Positions 16,789 through 26,643 of a DNA stretch of 64,000 nt are shown here, piece after piece. Within the stretch, counting starts at the first letter, position 1, and each line of letters starts with the position of its first letter. Position numbers and translations under genes: made by a program. The stretch covers positions 124,001 through 188,000 of the forward strand of contig NZ_CALPCI010000002.1 in NCBI RefSeq assembly GCF_943192935.1, in the 5' to 3' direction. The notes below the pieces were generated by a model, which was not told the origin of the DNA, ran no database searches, and worked only from the letters and a program-made list of their open reading frames with translations. Source of the DNA: Limosilactobacillus caecicola. GTDB lineage: Bacteria > Bacillota > Bacilli > Lactobacillales > Lactobacillaceae.

Positions 16789-17666
16789 AACCAGAAAAAG
16801 TTGATCGTTTAGCGACCTATTTGATCTTAGCGGGGGCTAGCCTAGTCGGAATCATTGTGCTCCTCTTATTAGGCTACCTCCTCGTGACTGGTTTACCGCA
16901 CGTTTCCTGGCATTTTTTGACCAGTAGCTCGGAATCATTCCGCAGTGGTGGGGGTATTCGGGACCAGCTCTTTAATTCCCTGTACTTGGTCGTGTTAACC
17001 CTGCTGGTCTCGGTACCGTTAGCCTTAATTGCGGCAATCTACCTCAGCGAATATGCACCAACAAACCGGTGGACAGAACTTCTCCGGTTGGCGATTGAGG
17101 TGCTGAGCTCGCTGCCGTCCGTTGTGGTGGGGTTATTCGGCTATTTGGTTTTCGTTCTCCAATGGGGGTTTGATTTCTCGCTCCTGGCCGGGGCATTCGC
17201 TTTAACGATTTTGAACTTGCCATTACTGACCCGCAGTATCGAAGACGCTCTCCACCAGGTACCTGCCTTGCAGCGCCGGGCTGGGCTTGGTCTCGGAATG
17301 TCGAAGTGGCGGGTCACAACGAAAATTGTGCTTCCGCAAGCCTTATCGGGGATTATCACGGGCGCGATCCTGAGTGCGGGGCGGATTTTTGGTGAGGCGG
17401 CGGCCCTCATTTACACGGCTGGTCAAAGCGCTCCGGCGATCGATTATCAGAATTGGAATCCCTTTAGTCCAACCAGTTTTCTGAACCCCATGCGGCCCGC
17501 CGAAACGTTGGCGGTCCACATTTGGAAGGTTAATAGTGAAGGACTGGTTCCTGACGCCCGGGCGGTCTCGAATGGCTCGGTGGTCGTCTTGATCATCACC
17601 ATTCTCTTGTTTAACCTCTTGGCCCGGCTGCTTGGCAACTTGATTCAACGACGTTTAGCAAAGTGA
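16785..17666 (+). CDS. pstA: Phosphate ABC transporter permease PstA
   Basis: 293 residues, about six membrane helices. The EAA-like loop is HQVPALQRRAGLGLGMSKWR (about 162-181). PstA-typical AGRIFGEAAALIYTAGQSAP (about 199-218) follows. It forms the membrane channel with PstC. Coupled to pstC by a 4-bp overlap and followed after 8 bp by pstB. Confidence 0.93.
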   Translation: MKPEKVDRLATYLILAGASLVGIIVLLLLGYLLVTGLPHVSWHFLTSSSESFRSGGGIRDQLFNSLYLVVLTLLVSVPLALIAAIYLSEYAPTNRWTELLRLAIEVLSSLPSVVVGLFGYLVFVLQWGFDFSLLAGAFALTILNLPLLTRSIEDALHQVPALQRRAGLGLGMSKWRVTTKIVLPQALSGIITGAILSAGRIFGEAAALIYTAGQSAPAIDYQNWNPFSPTSFLNPMRPAETLAVHIWKVNSEGLVPDARAVSNGSVVVLIITILLFNLLARLLGNLIQRRLAK

Positions 17667-17674
17667 GGAGTATC

Positions 17675-18430
17675 ATGACAACAGATCCAGCATTACAAAT
17701 CCAAAATTTAACGATTTCCTACGGGGAAAAAGAGGTCGTTCACGACGTTTCAATGAAGTTTCCGGCTAACCAGATCACAGCTCTCATTGGGGCATCGGGT
17801 TCCGGAAAATCGACTGTTCTACGGAGCTTGAACCGGATGAATGATGACCTGGCGACGGTTGATGGCCAGATCCTGTTTGAAGGACTGAATATTAACCAGC
17901 CCGATGTCAATGTTTACCAGGTCCGGCAGCGAATCGGAATGGTCTTTCAACAACCGACCCCGTTTCCGTTATCCATTTACGAAAACGTGATTTACGGCCT
18001 TCGTTTAGCCGGGGAAAAGGACAAACGGGTGTTGGATCAGCGCGTTGAGGAGAGCCTCAAACAGGCGGCCCTCTGGGACGAAGTCAAAGATCAATTGAAG
18101 GAGAGTGCTTTTGCACTGTCCGGTGGTCAACAACAACGGCTCTGTATCGCCCGGACGTTGGCGGTCCGACCGGAAATTATCTTAATGGATGAACCGACGA
18201 GCGCTTTGGATCCTCTGTCGACGAGCCAGATCGAAGCAACGATGGTCGATTTGAAAAAGGATTTTACGATGATTATCGTGACGCATAATATGCAACAGGC
18301 TTCCCGGTCAGCGGACTGGACGGCCTACCTCGACCAGGGACGGTTAGTTGAGTTTGACAGGACCGCACAAATTTTTATGAACCCGCAGCAACAACAAACG
18401 GCGGATTACCTTAGCGGCAAGTTTGGATAG
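17675..18430 (+). CDS. pstB: Phosphate ABC transporter ATPase PstB
   Basis: 251 residues. Walker A GASGSGKST, Q-loop VFQQPTPFPLSIYENV, signature LSGGQQQRLCIAR, Walker B IILMDEPTSALDP and H-loop VTHNMQQASR are present. GAGGAG before the ATG fixes the start at 17675; the frame opens at a GTG 12 nt earlier that overlaps the ribosome site. Many lactobacilli have two adjacent pstB genes; only one is present here. Confidence 0.93.
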   Translation: MTTDPALQIQNLTISYGEKEVVHDVSMKFPANQITALIGASGSGKSTVLRSLNRMNDDLATVDGQILFEGLNINQPDVNVYQVRQRIGMVFQQPTPFPLSIYENVIYGLRLAGEKDKRVLDQRVEESLKQAALWDEVKDQLKESAFALSGGQQQRLCIARTLAVRPEIILMDEPTSALDPLSTSQIEATMVDLKKDFTMIIVTHNMQQASRSADWTAYLDQGRLVEFDRTAQIFMNPQQQQTADYLSGKFG

Positions 18431-18441
18431 GAGGAACGAAT

Positions 18442-19143
18442 GTGGGAGTAATTTTTGATGACGAATTAAAACGACTCCGGAGTCATTTCATGGAGATGGG
18501 GATCGACGCGAGTGAACAGATTTATCAAGCGACCCGCGCCTTTGTTGACCATGATGAACAGTTGGCCCGGCAGGTCTTAAATAGTGATTTGAAAATTAAT
18601 GATGAAGAAATTAATTTGGAAAAACAAGCCCTCAAGCTGATGGCACTGCAGCAACCGGTGGCGGATGACTTTCGGAAGATCATCAGTATTTTAAAGGCCA
18701 GCACCGATATTGAACGGCTGGGGGACTATTCGACCCACATCGCGCGTTCGGCGATTAGCCTCAGCGGGCGTGATCACGATGCAGCAATCGAAAATCAGAT
18801 TGAAGAAATGATGATGATCATTCGCAAAATGCTCGAGCGGGTGATGGATGCCTACGTCTACACGAACGAGCAGGAGGCTTATGAAGTCGCCAATGAGGAC
18901 CTCAAGGTCGACCTGATTTATGTTCGTCAACAAAAGGCGATTATTAGTGCCTTGACCGCTGGTGGCAAAGATGTGAAGGCCTACGAAAATTACCTATCTG
19001 TATTGCGTAACCTCGAGCGGGCGGGTGACCACATTGTCAACTTGGCTGAATGGGTAATCTACAGTGGCTCAGGAAAATTGGTGGAACTCAATCCGGGTAA
19101 GGCGGATCCGGATTTGGTGAAACGGAAATTAGCGGAGCAATAA
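18442..19143 (+). CDS. phoU: Phosphate signalling protein PhoU
   Basis: 233 residues forming two PhoU three-helix repeats. Repeat 1 is at about 10-105 (metal-binding DFRKIISILKASTDIERLGD). Repeat 2 is at about 115-215 (ENYLSVLRNLERAGDHIVNL). PhoU restrains phosphate uptake and signalling when phosphate is plentiful. It starts at GTG after AGGAGG; an ATG overlapping it is in another frame and stops at once. Last gene of the pst operon. Confidence 0.93.
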   Translation: MGVIFDDELKRLRSHFMEMGIDASEQIYQATRAFVDHDEQLARQVLNSDLKINDEEINLEKQALKLMALQQPVADDFRKIISILKASTDIERLGDYSTHIARSAISLSGRDHDAAIENQIEEMMMIIRKMLERVMDAYVYTNEQEAYEVANEDLKVDLIYVRQQKAIISALTAGGKDVKAYENYLSVLRNLERAGDHIVNLAEWVIYSGSGKLVELNPGKADPDLVKRKLAEQ

Positions 19144-19214
19144 TCAAATTAATGGCTAAATAACGGACTTTCCCATATTATGGGATTAGTACTTTAGACG
19201 GAGTGTGCTACAAA

Positions 19215-19973
19215 ATGCCATATACCATTTCAGAAATTATCGTGCTGTTCTTTACGTACTCAGTCATTGGCTGGTTGTGGGAGACCTGCTATTGTTCTCT
19301 CAAAGACCATCATTATGAATATCGGGGGTTTCTCTTTGGACCGTACTGTCCTGTCTATGGGTTTGCGGTCACGACGATTTTGATTTGTACTAAAGACGTG
19401 CAAGATCATCTGCTGTTATTGTTTATCGTGGGCGTTGTGGTGGCAACTGTCTTTGAATACTTTGCCAGTCTCTTTTTGGAAAAGGTTTTTAAAATGAAAC
19501 TGTGGGATTACTCACATTTATGGGGGAACATCCACGGTCGGATCGCACCAGTGATTTCCTTTTTCTGGGGGATTGGGGTGGTTTTCCTGGTCAAGGTGAT
19601 TCAACCGTTTATTCAAGACGTGATTAATGTTGAGGAACAGTTGACCCACGGTTGGCTAGCAGTTGGGATTACTATCGTGATGGGCATTGATACGGCCTTA
19701 ACGATGATCAGTGTCGAACGGTTCCACGTTACGACCAAAATGTGGGATCAACGGATTAATGGCCTGTTGTGGCACCTTCGTGAGAAAGCCGGCCATGAAT
19801 TGAGCGATGCTAATGGTTGGCGAGCGTTTGTTTTAGCCCACTTCAAAGACGTCAAGTTACCAACCCTCAGTTGGAACCACCAACGCTTGGTGAAGAGTTT
19901 CCCACGCTTACGGGTGTTGGATGCACCAAAATTTACAGCATTGAAGCATGAAATATCGAAAAAACAAAATTAA
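19215..19973 (+). CDS. Membrane protein, putative ABC transporter permease (PF06541-like)
   Basis: 252 residues. The first helix, IVLFFTYSVIGWLWETCYCS, followed by YRGFLFGPYCPVYGFAV and EYFASLFLEKVFKMKLWDYS, is the signature of the widespread 'CmpB-type putative permease' family. About five helices to residue 165, then a cytoplasmic C-terminal 90 residues. No ATPase partner is adjacent, and the real function of the family is not established. The ATG at 19215 has GGAG 11 nt upstream; a GTG at 19203 is the alternative. Confidence 0.7.
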   Translation: MPYTISEIIVLFFTYSVIGWLWETCYCSLKDHHYEYRGFLFGPYCPVYGFAVTTILICTKDVQDHLLLLFIVGVVVATVFEYFASLFLEKVFKMKLWDYSHLWGNIHGRIAPVISFFWGIGVVFLVKVIQPFIQDVINVEEQLTHGWLAVGITIVMGIDTALTMISVERFHVTTKMWDQRINGLLWHLREKAGHELSDANGWRAFVLAHFKDVKLPTLSWNHQRLVKSFPRLRVLDAPKFTALKHEISKKQN

Positions 19974-19983
19974 TCTGAAACGT

Positions 19984-20024
19984 AATAAGCAGGAGTGTCC
20001 AATTTTAGGGCACTCCTGCTTATT
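19984..20024. terminator. Bidirectional terminator
   Basis: Perfect 14-bp arms AATAAGCAGGAGTG and CACTCCTGCTTATT, 13-nt loop, with T-rich flanks on both strands. The right arm contains the stop codon of the minus-strand GTPase gene. Confidence 0.9.
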
Positions 20025-21957
20025 TTGTGCGGTATTCGACATGGGCCGCCACGGGGACTTGATCCCATTTGACGGGGTACCCAGCGCCGTGGGCACAGAA
20101 GACGGAATCTGGCGTATTATCAAGATCAGCTGTCGGCACGTAATTGGCAGCCGCGATTACCTCGTCGGCATTATAACATGGTTGATAACCTGCAAAACTG
20201 AGTTCCAGGTTACCCTGACCGTGGGTGTAGGTTCGCACCGTTGTGGCATAATCACGCATACTGGCAACTGGCGCAGTGCCGGTGATGATATTCATTTGCT
20301 GTTGGTCGGATGGTTCCTGGAGCTGAAAGTCGCCGTGCATCATTTGAATATCATTAATGGCCCGGCCCACGTTTTCTGAATCAACCGTGAGGCGGAAATG
20401 GTACCACGGTTCCAGTAATTCACAAGCTTGTTGGTGTTTTAACATCATCAGCCCTTGGCGAACTGCCCGCCAGGTGGCTTCGCGGAAGTCGCCACCCACG
20501 GAGTGTTTAATGCTCCCCCGACCGTTGATCAGGGTGATTTTAACGTCCGTCAGGGGAGCACCGATCAGGACACCCCGGTGTTCCTTACTGCGTAAGCTGG
20601 TCATAATCCGTTCCTGCCAATTGTGTTTTAAAATGTCAACGCTACAATCCTGCGCAAAGGTCAGGCCACTTCCCCGGGGCGCTGGCTCCATTAGGAGGTG
20701 GACTTCGGCATAGTGGCGGAGGGGCTCAAAGTGACCAACGCCCTCCACGGGGGCAGTGATCGTTTCTTGATACAGAATCTCGCCGTCTTGAAAACTGACG
20801 GAGTAACCATAGCGCTCTTGAATCAATTGTTGCAAAATTTCTAGTTGCACTTCGCCCATGATTTGTACGTGGATTTCTTGGGAATGTTCAGAACATTGGA
20901 CATTCAAGTGGGGATCCTCATCCTGGAGTTTGCGCAACACTTTCAGACAGGTTTGCGGATCGACGTCTTGGGGGACAACGGCATAGGTGAGAACTGGTTG
21001 AATGGCGGAAAGTTGGCGGTCAGTTAACGTGCCGAGGCCCTGACCAGGGAAGGTCGTGGTTAGCCCCGTGACCGCACAAACGTCACCGGCAGTCACGCGA
21101 GGTTGAAGGGTAAATTTGCTGCCGTTATATGTCCGGATCTGATTGACCTTCTCTCCAGGCAACAATTCAGTTTTGGCGGCGAGGATGCCGCCGCTGACCC
21201 GGAGCCAGGTGAGGCGGTCACCCTGGTCATCATGGGAAATTTTGAAAACGCGGGCACCAAATTCTTCACTAGTCGTGGCGGGCGCTTGCGTCCACTTGGT
21301 GAGCCCCGCGATTAATTCATCAACGCCCGTCAGCTTGAGCGCGGCGCCTTGGTAAACGGGAAAGACTTTGCGGTTGGCAATCAGTTGCTGAATGGTTGCG
21401 ACCCTGAGGGTGCCGTTCGTCAGATACTCATCGAGGGCCTGGTCGTCACTGGTGGCAATGTCTTCCATTTGATCATCAAGTTCGTCCGCCGCGAATGGCA
21501 AGCAAGCGGCCTGAAATTCAGTTTGTAAATCTTTAATCACCCGTGTCGGATTTGCACCAACTACGTCCGTCTTATTGATAAAGATAAAGGTGGGAACTTG
21601 GTATTGAGCAAGGAGGCGCCATAACGTGCGGGTGGATCCTTGAATGCCGTCCGTGGCCGAGACCACCAGGATGGCGTAGTCGAGTACGGGGAGCACTTGC
21701 TCCGTTTGAGCCGCAAAATCAATGTGGCCGGGAGTATCTAATAGGGTCAGTTGCAGGTCTGGAAAAGTTGCGACGGCCTGGTGGGAGAAGACTGTGATTC
21801 CACGTTGTTGTTCAATTTGTTCGGGATCGAGGAGGGCGGTTCCATTGTCAACCCGGCCTAACTGACGGTGGGCGCCGCCTTGATATAAGAGGGCTTCTGA
21901 CAGGGTAGTTTTCCCGGCATCGACGTGGGCAACGATCCCCGTGACGAATTTTTTCAT
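20020..21957 (-). CDS. EF-G-like GTPase of the TetM/ribosomal-protection group
   Basis: 645 residues. G1 AHVDAGKTTL, G3 DTPGHIDF and G4 NKTD are present. Switch region QRGITVFSHQ and the downstream EF-G domains II-V follow (MGEVQLEILQQLIQERYGYS marks domain III; AEVHLLMEPAPRGSG domain IV). Length and order match ribosomal-protection proteins, which dislodge tetracycline from the ribosome. Chromosomal lactobacillus homologues of this divergent kind are not proven resistance genes and may be general translation factors. ATG at 21957 is chosen because AAGGAG lies 9-10 nt before it; a longer frame lacks one. Confidence 0.82.
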   Translation of the reverse strand: MKKFVTGIVAHVDAGKTTLSEALLYQGGAHRQLGRVDNGTALLDPEQIEQQRGITVFSHQAVATFPDLQLTLLDTPGHIDFAAQTEQVLPVLDYAILVVSATDGIQGSTRTLWRLLAQYQVPTFIFINKTDVVGANPTRVIKDLQTEFQAACLPFAADELDDQMEDIATSDDQALDEYLTNGTLRVATIQQLIANRKVFPVYQGAALKLTGVDELIAGLTKWTQAPATTSEEFGARVFKISHDDQGDRLTWLRVSGGILAAKTELLPGEKVNQIRTYNGSKFTLQPRVTAGDVCAVTGLTTTFPGQGLGTLTDRQLSAIQPVLTYAVVPQDVDPQTCLKVLRKLQDEDPHLNVQCSEHSQEIHVQIMGEVQLEILQQLIQERYGYSVSFQDGEILYQETITAPVEGVGHFEPLRHYAEVHLLMEPAPRGSGLTFAQDCSVDILKHNWQERIMTSLRSKEHRGVLIGAPLTDVKITLINGRGSIKHSVGGDFREATWRAVRQGLMMLKHQQACELLEPWYHFRLTVDSENVGRAINDIQMMHGDFQLQEPSDQQQMNIITGTAPVASMRDYATTVRTYTHGQGNLELSFAGYQPCYNADEVIAAANYVPTADLDNTPDSVFCAHGAGYPVKWDQVPVAAHVEYRTK

Positions 21958-22102
21958 AACGATGGTCTCCTTTACTGAAGGTACTAAGGGCATTTTAGCA
22001 TAAGTGTCGTAAAATAAGCTGCGGCATTTAGTATGTTCAAAACGTATACTGGTATTGAGATTTAGTGCTGTTGCCAGTTAGCATTCCTGACTATACTAAT
22101 GA

Positions 22103-22918
<816 letters not shown>

Positions 22919-22947
22919 AAAAATCTTAATGTGGGAGATGATTGAGA

Positions 22948-23892
22948 ATGGTGCAAGCAGTCAAAAAGCCCTCGTTCGCGAACTTAAGTTGGCGGACCTT
23001 GATGTCGTTGGCCGGGATTACAATCCTGTCATTGGGGACCGCATTACTCCGTGGTGGTCGGGTTGGCTTAGACCCATTCACGGCCACTAACACCGGTGCT
23101 TCGAGCCACTTAGGCCTCAGCCTTGGGGTTTACCAATTGTTGGCCAACCTGGTAATGTTTGTCTTTATCTTGTTCATGGACCGGAAAAAGATTGGTATTG
23201 GTACGGTCTTGAACATGGTATTGGTCGGTTTCGAAATTGAATGGTTTACCACTTTGTATAACCGGGTGTTTGGGACCCAAGTTAACCCCATTATTGTCAT
23301 TTCAAACCTGATTATCGGGTTGGCGCTCTTCACGTTAGGCGCCTCCATGTACATGGGGGCCGAATTAGGGGTCGCACCATATGATGCGATCGCTCCAATT
23401 TTGGCTGACCGACTGCATACTCAGTACCGGACAATCCGGGTCGTTCAAGACGTACTGTTCATGGTCGTGGCCTTTTTACTAGGTGGCCCAGTTGGCTTTG
23501 GTACGATCATCGTGGCCTTCTTTACTGGCCCCCTGATTACCTTCTGGGACCAGCACGTGAGCTTGCCAATGCGGCGGGTCATTGATAAGACAGAACAATA
23601 TTCAGCGGGCCGGACGGTTGGTTACATGCTAACTAACTTTGGTCGGAGTAGCTATGAATTGATTTCCCGTTCTTATGAACTGACTAATTTGATGCAGCGG
23701 CGCATCTCTCAATACTCACCACGTGACATTGAAGACCAGATTAAAATTACCCGGCGCAACATGGAAATTTCGCGGGCCTCGTACCAACAATCAGAGCGAC
23801 GGTACAATATGCTCCGTGAAGAATTACAGCGGCGCAAGGAAGTTGCTAAGGCCAACGGTGACCCCGTGGACCAGAGCTCTGAAAAATTCTAA
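22948..23892 (+). CDS. YczE/YitT-type membrane protein with coiled-coil tail
   Basis: 314 residues. Residues 1-205 have about five membrane helices with the family pattern (TILSLGTALLRGGRVGLDPF; GASMYMGAELGVAPYDAI). These proteins are of unknown transport or regulatory role. The remaining 100 residues are strongly charged and helical (SPRDIEDQIKITRRNMEI, SYQQSERRYNMLREELQRRK), predicted cytoplasmic coiled coil. Usual YczE proteins end near 200-215 residues, so the tail is an extension. GGGAG lies 10 nt before the ATG. It follows the SDR by 29 bp, probably the same transcript. Confidence 0.75.
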   Translation: MVQAVKKPSFANLSWRTLMSLAGITILSLGTALLRGGRVGLDPFTATNTGASSHLGLSLGVYQLLANLVMFVFILFMDRKKIGIGTVLNMVLVGFEIEWFTTLYNRVFGTQVNPIIVISNLIIGLALFTLGASMYMGAELGVAPYDAIAPILADRLHTQYRTIRVVQDVLFMVVAFLLGGPVGFGTIIVAFFTGPLITFWDQHVSLPMRRVIDKTEQYSAGRTVGYMLTNFGRSSYELISRSYELTNLMQRRISQYSPRDIEDQIKITRRNMEISRASYQQSERRYNMLREELQRRKEVAKANGDPVDQSSEKF

Positions 23893-23904
23893 TTTATTTT
23901 TCAC

Positions 23905-23935
23905 AGGGTTGGGTGAAAGGCTCAGCCCTTTGTAA
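23905..23935 (+). terminator. Weak terminator
   Basis: AGGGTTGGGT pairs with CTCAGCCCT using G-U pairs. The T-rich tail TTTGTAATTT is modest. Confidence 0.45.
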
Positions 23936-23978
23936 TTTCTAAAACATTAATGTTACATCGCAGTAGCGCTGGCTGGCA

Positions 23979-24077
23979 GTTGAAACGCTGATCGCCCAGC
24001 GCTTCAACTACCTAGCCATCCTTGCGGAGGTGGGACAACGAACTAGCTCAGCTAGTTCTGTCCCACTCTCATTTTTT
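23979..24077 (+). terminator. Structured leader: hairpin plus strong terminator
   Basis: First hairpin: GTTGAAACGCTG (23979-23990) with CAGCGCTTCAAC (23997-24008). Second: GTGGGAC...GAACTAGCT (24030-24048) with AGCTAGTTC.GTCCCAC (24050-24066), then CTCATTTTTT. The second has the shape of an intrinsic terminator ahead of the small ORF and esterase. It could be a plain terminator or an attenuator. Confidence 0.6.
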
Positions 24078-24096
24078 AGCCAAAGGAGGGTTAACA

Positions 24097-24222
24097 ATGC
24101 AGTTCCCAGATCATTTAGTTTCGATTCCCCAGACAAGTTCGCAACCCGTGCAGGGTAAGGATGGGACACACGGTCGTCACAACGTCCTGGAGGATTTCTA
24201 TAATGCAATGATCCAGCTATAG
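24097..24222 (+). CDS. Small ORF (41 aa), function unknown
   Basis: MQFPDHLVSIPQTSSQPVQG then KDGTHGRHNVLEDFYNAMIQ-L. A near-perfect AAAGGAGGG ribosome site lies 6-7 nt before the ATG. It ends 11 bp before the esterase start, so the two are probably co-transcribed. No membrane helix or known motif. Could be a real peptide, a leader, or the end of a lost gene. Confidence 0.45.
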   Translation: MQFPDHLVSIPQTSSQPVQGKDGTHGRHNVLEDFYNAMIQL

Positions 24223-24233
24223 AAGGAGAATGA

Positions 24234-25124
24234 ATGATGAAATTTACGACACAATCAACAGTGGGTGAAGTGAGGGATTACTTTGGTGGGAACGCCGGAC
24301 GGCTCTTGTTTCCAGTCGACCGCCGCTTCCAGGATAACGAAACTTTAGCCCAGATTAGTGACTCCAGACACTATCTCTGGTATTCGGCGCTAAGTGCGGA
24401 CACCACGGTGGCAGTGGCGAATTACCTGGCAGATCAGGCGAAGAATCACCCAATCTTTTACCATATTTATTCAGAAGCTGAGATGGCTACTGACACCACC
24501 AAACGGAATGTTGGGATTTACTTCTTTGCGGGACGACCGGGAGCGCCGTTTGCGATTAACAATGCTGGTGGGGGCTTTTACTATGTTGCCGGGATGCAAG
24601 ACAGCTTTCCGCACGCAATGAAGATCAGTCAAGAAGGTGATAATGCCTTTGCTTTGATCTACCGCCCCGATCAACCATATGCAGACTTAGCACGGGCAAT
24701 TACCTACATTATCGATCATGCTGACGAGCTCCAGGTCGATCCACATCATTACTCGCTTTGGGGTGGATCGGCAGGGGCTAGAATGGCGGCCAAACTCGGT
24801 AACCGGGAAAGCTTACAACGGTTGACTGGCCGGACTGACTTACCACAGGCAGACGCGGTGATTATGCAGTATACGGGGTATGACCGTGTTTCACCGGCGG
24901 ACGCTCCCACCTATGCGAACGTCGGGGATCAAGATTGGATTGCTAATTGGCAGACGATGAAATGGCGGTTGTCATTTCTACAAAACGAGCAGATCCCGAC
25001 TGAATTTCACGTTTACCCGGGATTGCAACACGGTTTTGGGATTGGGACCGGAACGGTGGCTGAGGGCTGGCTAAACGATGCTGTGCACTTTTGGCACCAA
25101 CAAATTGAATTATCGAAAGGTTAG
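24234..25124 (+). CDS. Alpha/beta hydrolase (esterase)
   Basis: 296 residues. Oxyanion-hole-type INNAGGGFYYV (about 100-110), nucleophile elbow WGGSAGARMA (about 178-187; GxSxG), and HGFGIGTGTVAEGW (catalytic His, about 263) are seen, with an Asp likely in NVGDQDW. This is the acetyl-esterase/BD-FAE type of the hydrolase fold; no signal peptide, so cytoplasmic. AAGGAG precedes two adjacent ATGs at 24234 and 24237. Substrate unknown. Confidence 0.78.
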   Translation: MMKFTTQSTVGEVRDYFGGNAGRLLFPVDRRFQDNETLAQISDSRHYLWYSALSADTTVAVANYLADQAKNHPIFYHIYSEAEMATDTTKRNVGIYFFAGRPGAPFAINNAGGGFYYVAGMQDSFPHAMKISQEGDNAFALIYRPDQPYADLARAITYIIDHADELQVDPHHYSLWGGSAGARMAAKLGNRESLQRLTGRTDLPQADAVIMQYTGYDRVSPADAPTYANVGDQDWIANWQTMKWRLSFLQNEQIPTEFHVYPGLQHGFGIGTGTVAEGWLNDAVHFWHQQIELSKG

Positions 25125-25270
25125 AGCTCACTACAATGCTGACTGGGACATTAAAGTAGTTGATATTTATTTTTTAATGTCGAATTCAACAGTAAAAGAT
25201 TCTAAATAATTAAGAATATAGTTCGAAACAATTGAAAGATTTATAGGCTGGCAATTAGTTATTTCTAATA

Positions 25271-25299
25271 TTGTTTAACGGCCGATCAATGCTTATAAT
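25271..25299 (+). promoter_or_regulatory. Promoter of PTS IIC gene
   Basis: TTGTTT (25271-25276), 17-bp spacer, TATAAT (25294-25299). Confidence 0.65.
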
Positions 25300-25332
25300 A
25301 AGAGCAGTAAATAAATGTGGGAGGCTGAAATT

Positions 25333-26643
25333 GTGAATACTGAACGAATTGTTGATCGCCTAGTGCGCTTCCGCCAGCGCCCGTTTATACGGGTGTTGCA
25401 CCGGACGCTGATCACGCTTTTTCCCTTGATCGTGGTCGGTGCGTTTGCCCGGATCGGTTATGAGAACCTCTTCTCAGGGAATGGCTTTTTAGGCAGTATT
25501 TTGCATGTGACTGATTGGTTACCATTCCGGCAATTTTTGCGGGCCGTCTTCTCTGATGTCCAACGCGTGACGGTCGGTTGGAGTGCACCCTTTGCCGCAA
25601 TGGTGAGTGCGATGATCACGACGCGAATCAAGCGCCAGGAGAACATTTTAGCAGGGATTACCGCGGCAGCCGCGTATGTATTGATCTTTGTTCACGGAAT
25701 TCGTGGTAATAGCCAAGTTATCGAGATGCGCTACTATAGCGTCACTTGGTTGATTATTGGGATCATTGTCGGCTACTTGGTTGGTCGTTACTTTGCTAAA
25801 TACGGCCAACAAGTCAATTTCTTTGAACACGGTAGTACCCACGAAGACGTCATGGCGGCCGTGTTGAAAAATATGCGACCGGTTTTGGTAGTGTTCATAG
25901 TTGCCTTTATCCTCCACATTGGATATGCAAGTTACCGGCAATTTAATCTCGATGGAATGGTGAGTCAGTGGCTCGATTCGTTGATCGACCGGAATAGTAA
26001 TTACTTTCTCAACATTCTTCTCTCGTTGATCAATACCGTCCTGGTATGGCTGGGATTTGCCGAACCGTTGACGATCACCAGTCAAGCATACAGCAATGAG
26101 GTCTACGCAAACTTGACGTATGCATTAACTCACAAAACCTCCTGGCACATCCCATATCCGTTTACCCCATCATCCTTATATACTGGGTTCGCCGTTTTTG
26201 GCGGAGTCGGGTTATCGTTGGCATTAGTAATTGGGATCCTTTGGGCGGCTCGTTCCAAACGGAAGCGGACAATTGCGAAAATTAGTATTGTGCCATCGTT
26301 TTTCAACCTTTGGGCGCCAATCCTCTTTGGGGCACAGGTATTTTTAAATCCGGCCTTCTTACTCCCATTCGTTATTTTGCCAATTTTCAATATCTTAGTG
26401 GGGAGTTTCCTGATTTTCATTCACGCCATACCACCGATGGTTTATCCAGTGCCCAATGGGACTCCCGGAATTTTGATTCCGTTCATCTCCACGGGTGGGA
26501 ACTGGGTCGCACTCTTGATTACCATTGTCTTATTAATCATTGATATCATTTTGTACATTCCGTTTATTAAACTGGCGGAACGGGTCGATGAACGTTCGGT
26601 GACTGACCGAGAGGAGGAAAGTACTGATGAAAAGGCTAAGTAA
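25333..26643 (+). CDS. PTS EIIC, cellobiose/lactose family, orphan
   Basis: 436 residues, about ten membrane helices. N-terminal FIRVLHRTLITLFPLIVVGA, the loop with NTVLVWLGFAEPLTITS (around 250), and late NPAFLLPFVILPIFNILVGS resemble the IIC of the lactose/cellobiose permease family. The phosphocysteine IIB and the IIA are not encoded nearby, so it needs partners elsewhere or has another role. GTG with GGGAGG 8 nt upstream is chosen over the ATG at 25315. It overlaps the next gene by 17 bp. Confidence 0.78.
   Translation: MNTERIVDRLVRFRQRPFIRVLHRTLITLFPLIVVGAFARIGYENLFSGNGFLGSILHVTDWLPFRQFLRAVFSDVQRVTVGWSAPFAAMVSAMITTRIKRQENILAGITAAAAYVLIFVHGIRGNSQVIEMRYYSVTWLIIGIIVGYLVGRYFAKYGQQVNFFEHGSTHEDVMAAVLKNMRPVLVVFIVAFILHIGYASYRQFNLDGMVSQWLDSLIDRNSNYFLNILLSLINTVLVWLGFAEPLTITSQAYSNEVYANLTYALTHKTSWHIPYPFTPSSLYTGFAVFGGVGLSLALVIGILWAARSKRKRTIAKISIVPSFFNLWAPILFGAQVFLNPAFLLPFVILPIFNILVGSFLIFIHAIPPMVYPVPNGTPGILIPFISTGGNWVALLITIVLLIIDIILYIPFIKLAERVDERSVTDREEESTDEKAK

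Noticed and set aside
20020-21957. Acquired tetracycline resistance gene.
   Set aside because: Single copy in an ordinary core-like context without mobile flanks; family similarity does not establish resistance.
24025-24066. GGAGGTGGGACAACG looks like a T-box core one base off the consensus.
   Set aside because: There is no stem I or specifier in the 130 nt upstream, and the sequence is fully used in a simple terminator hairpin.
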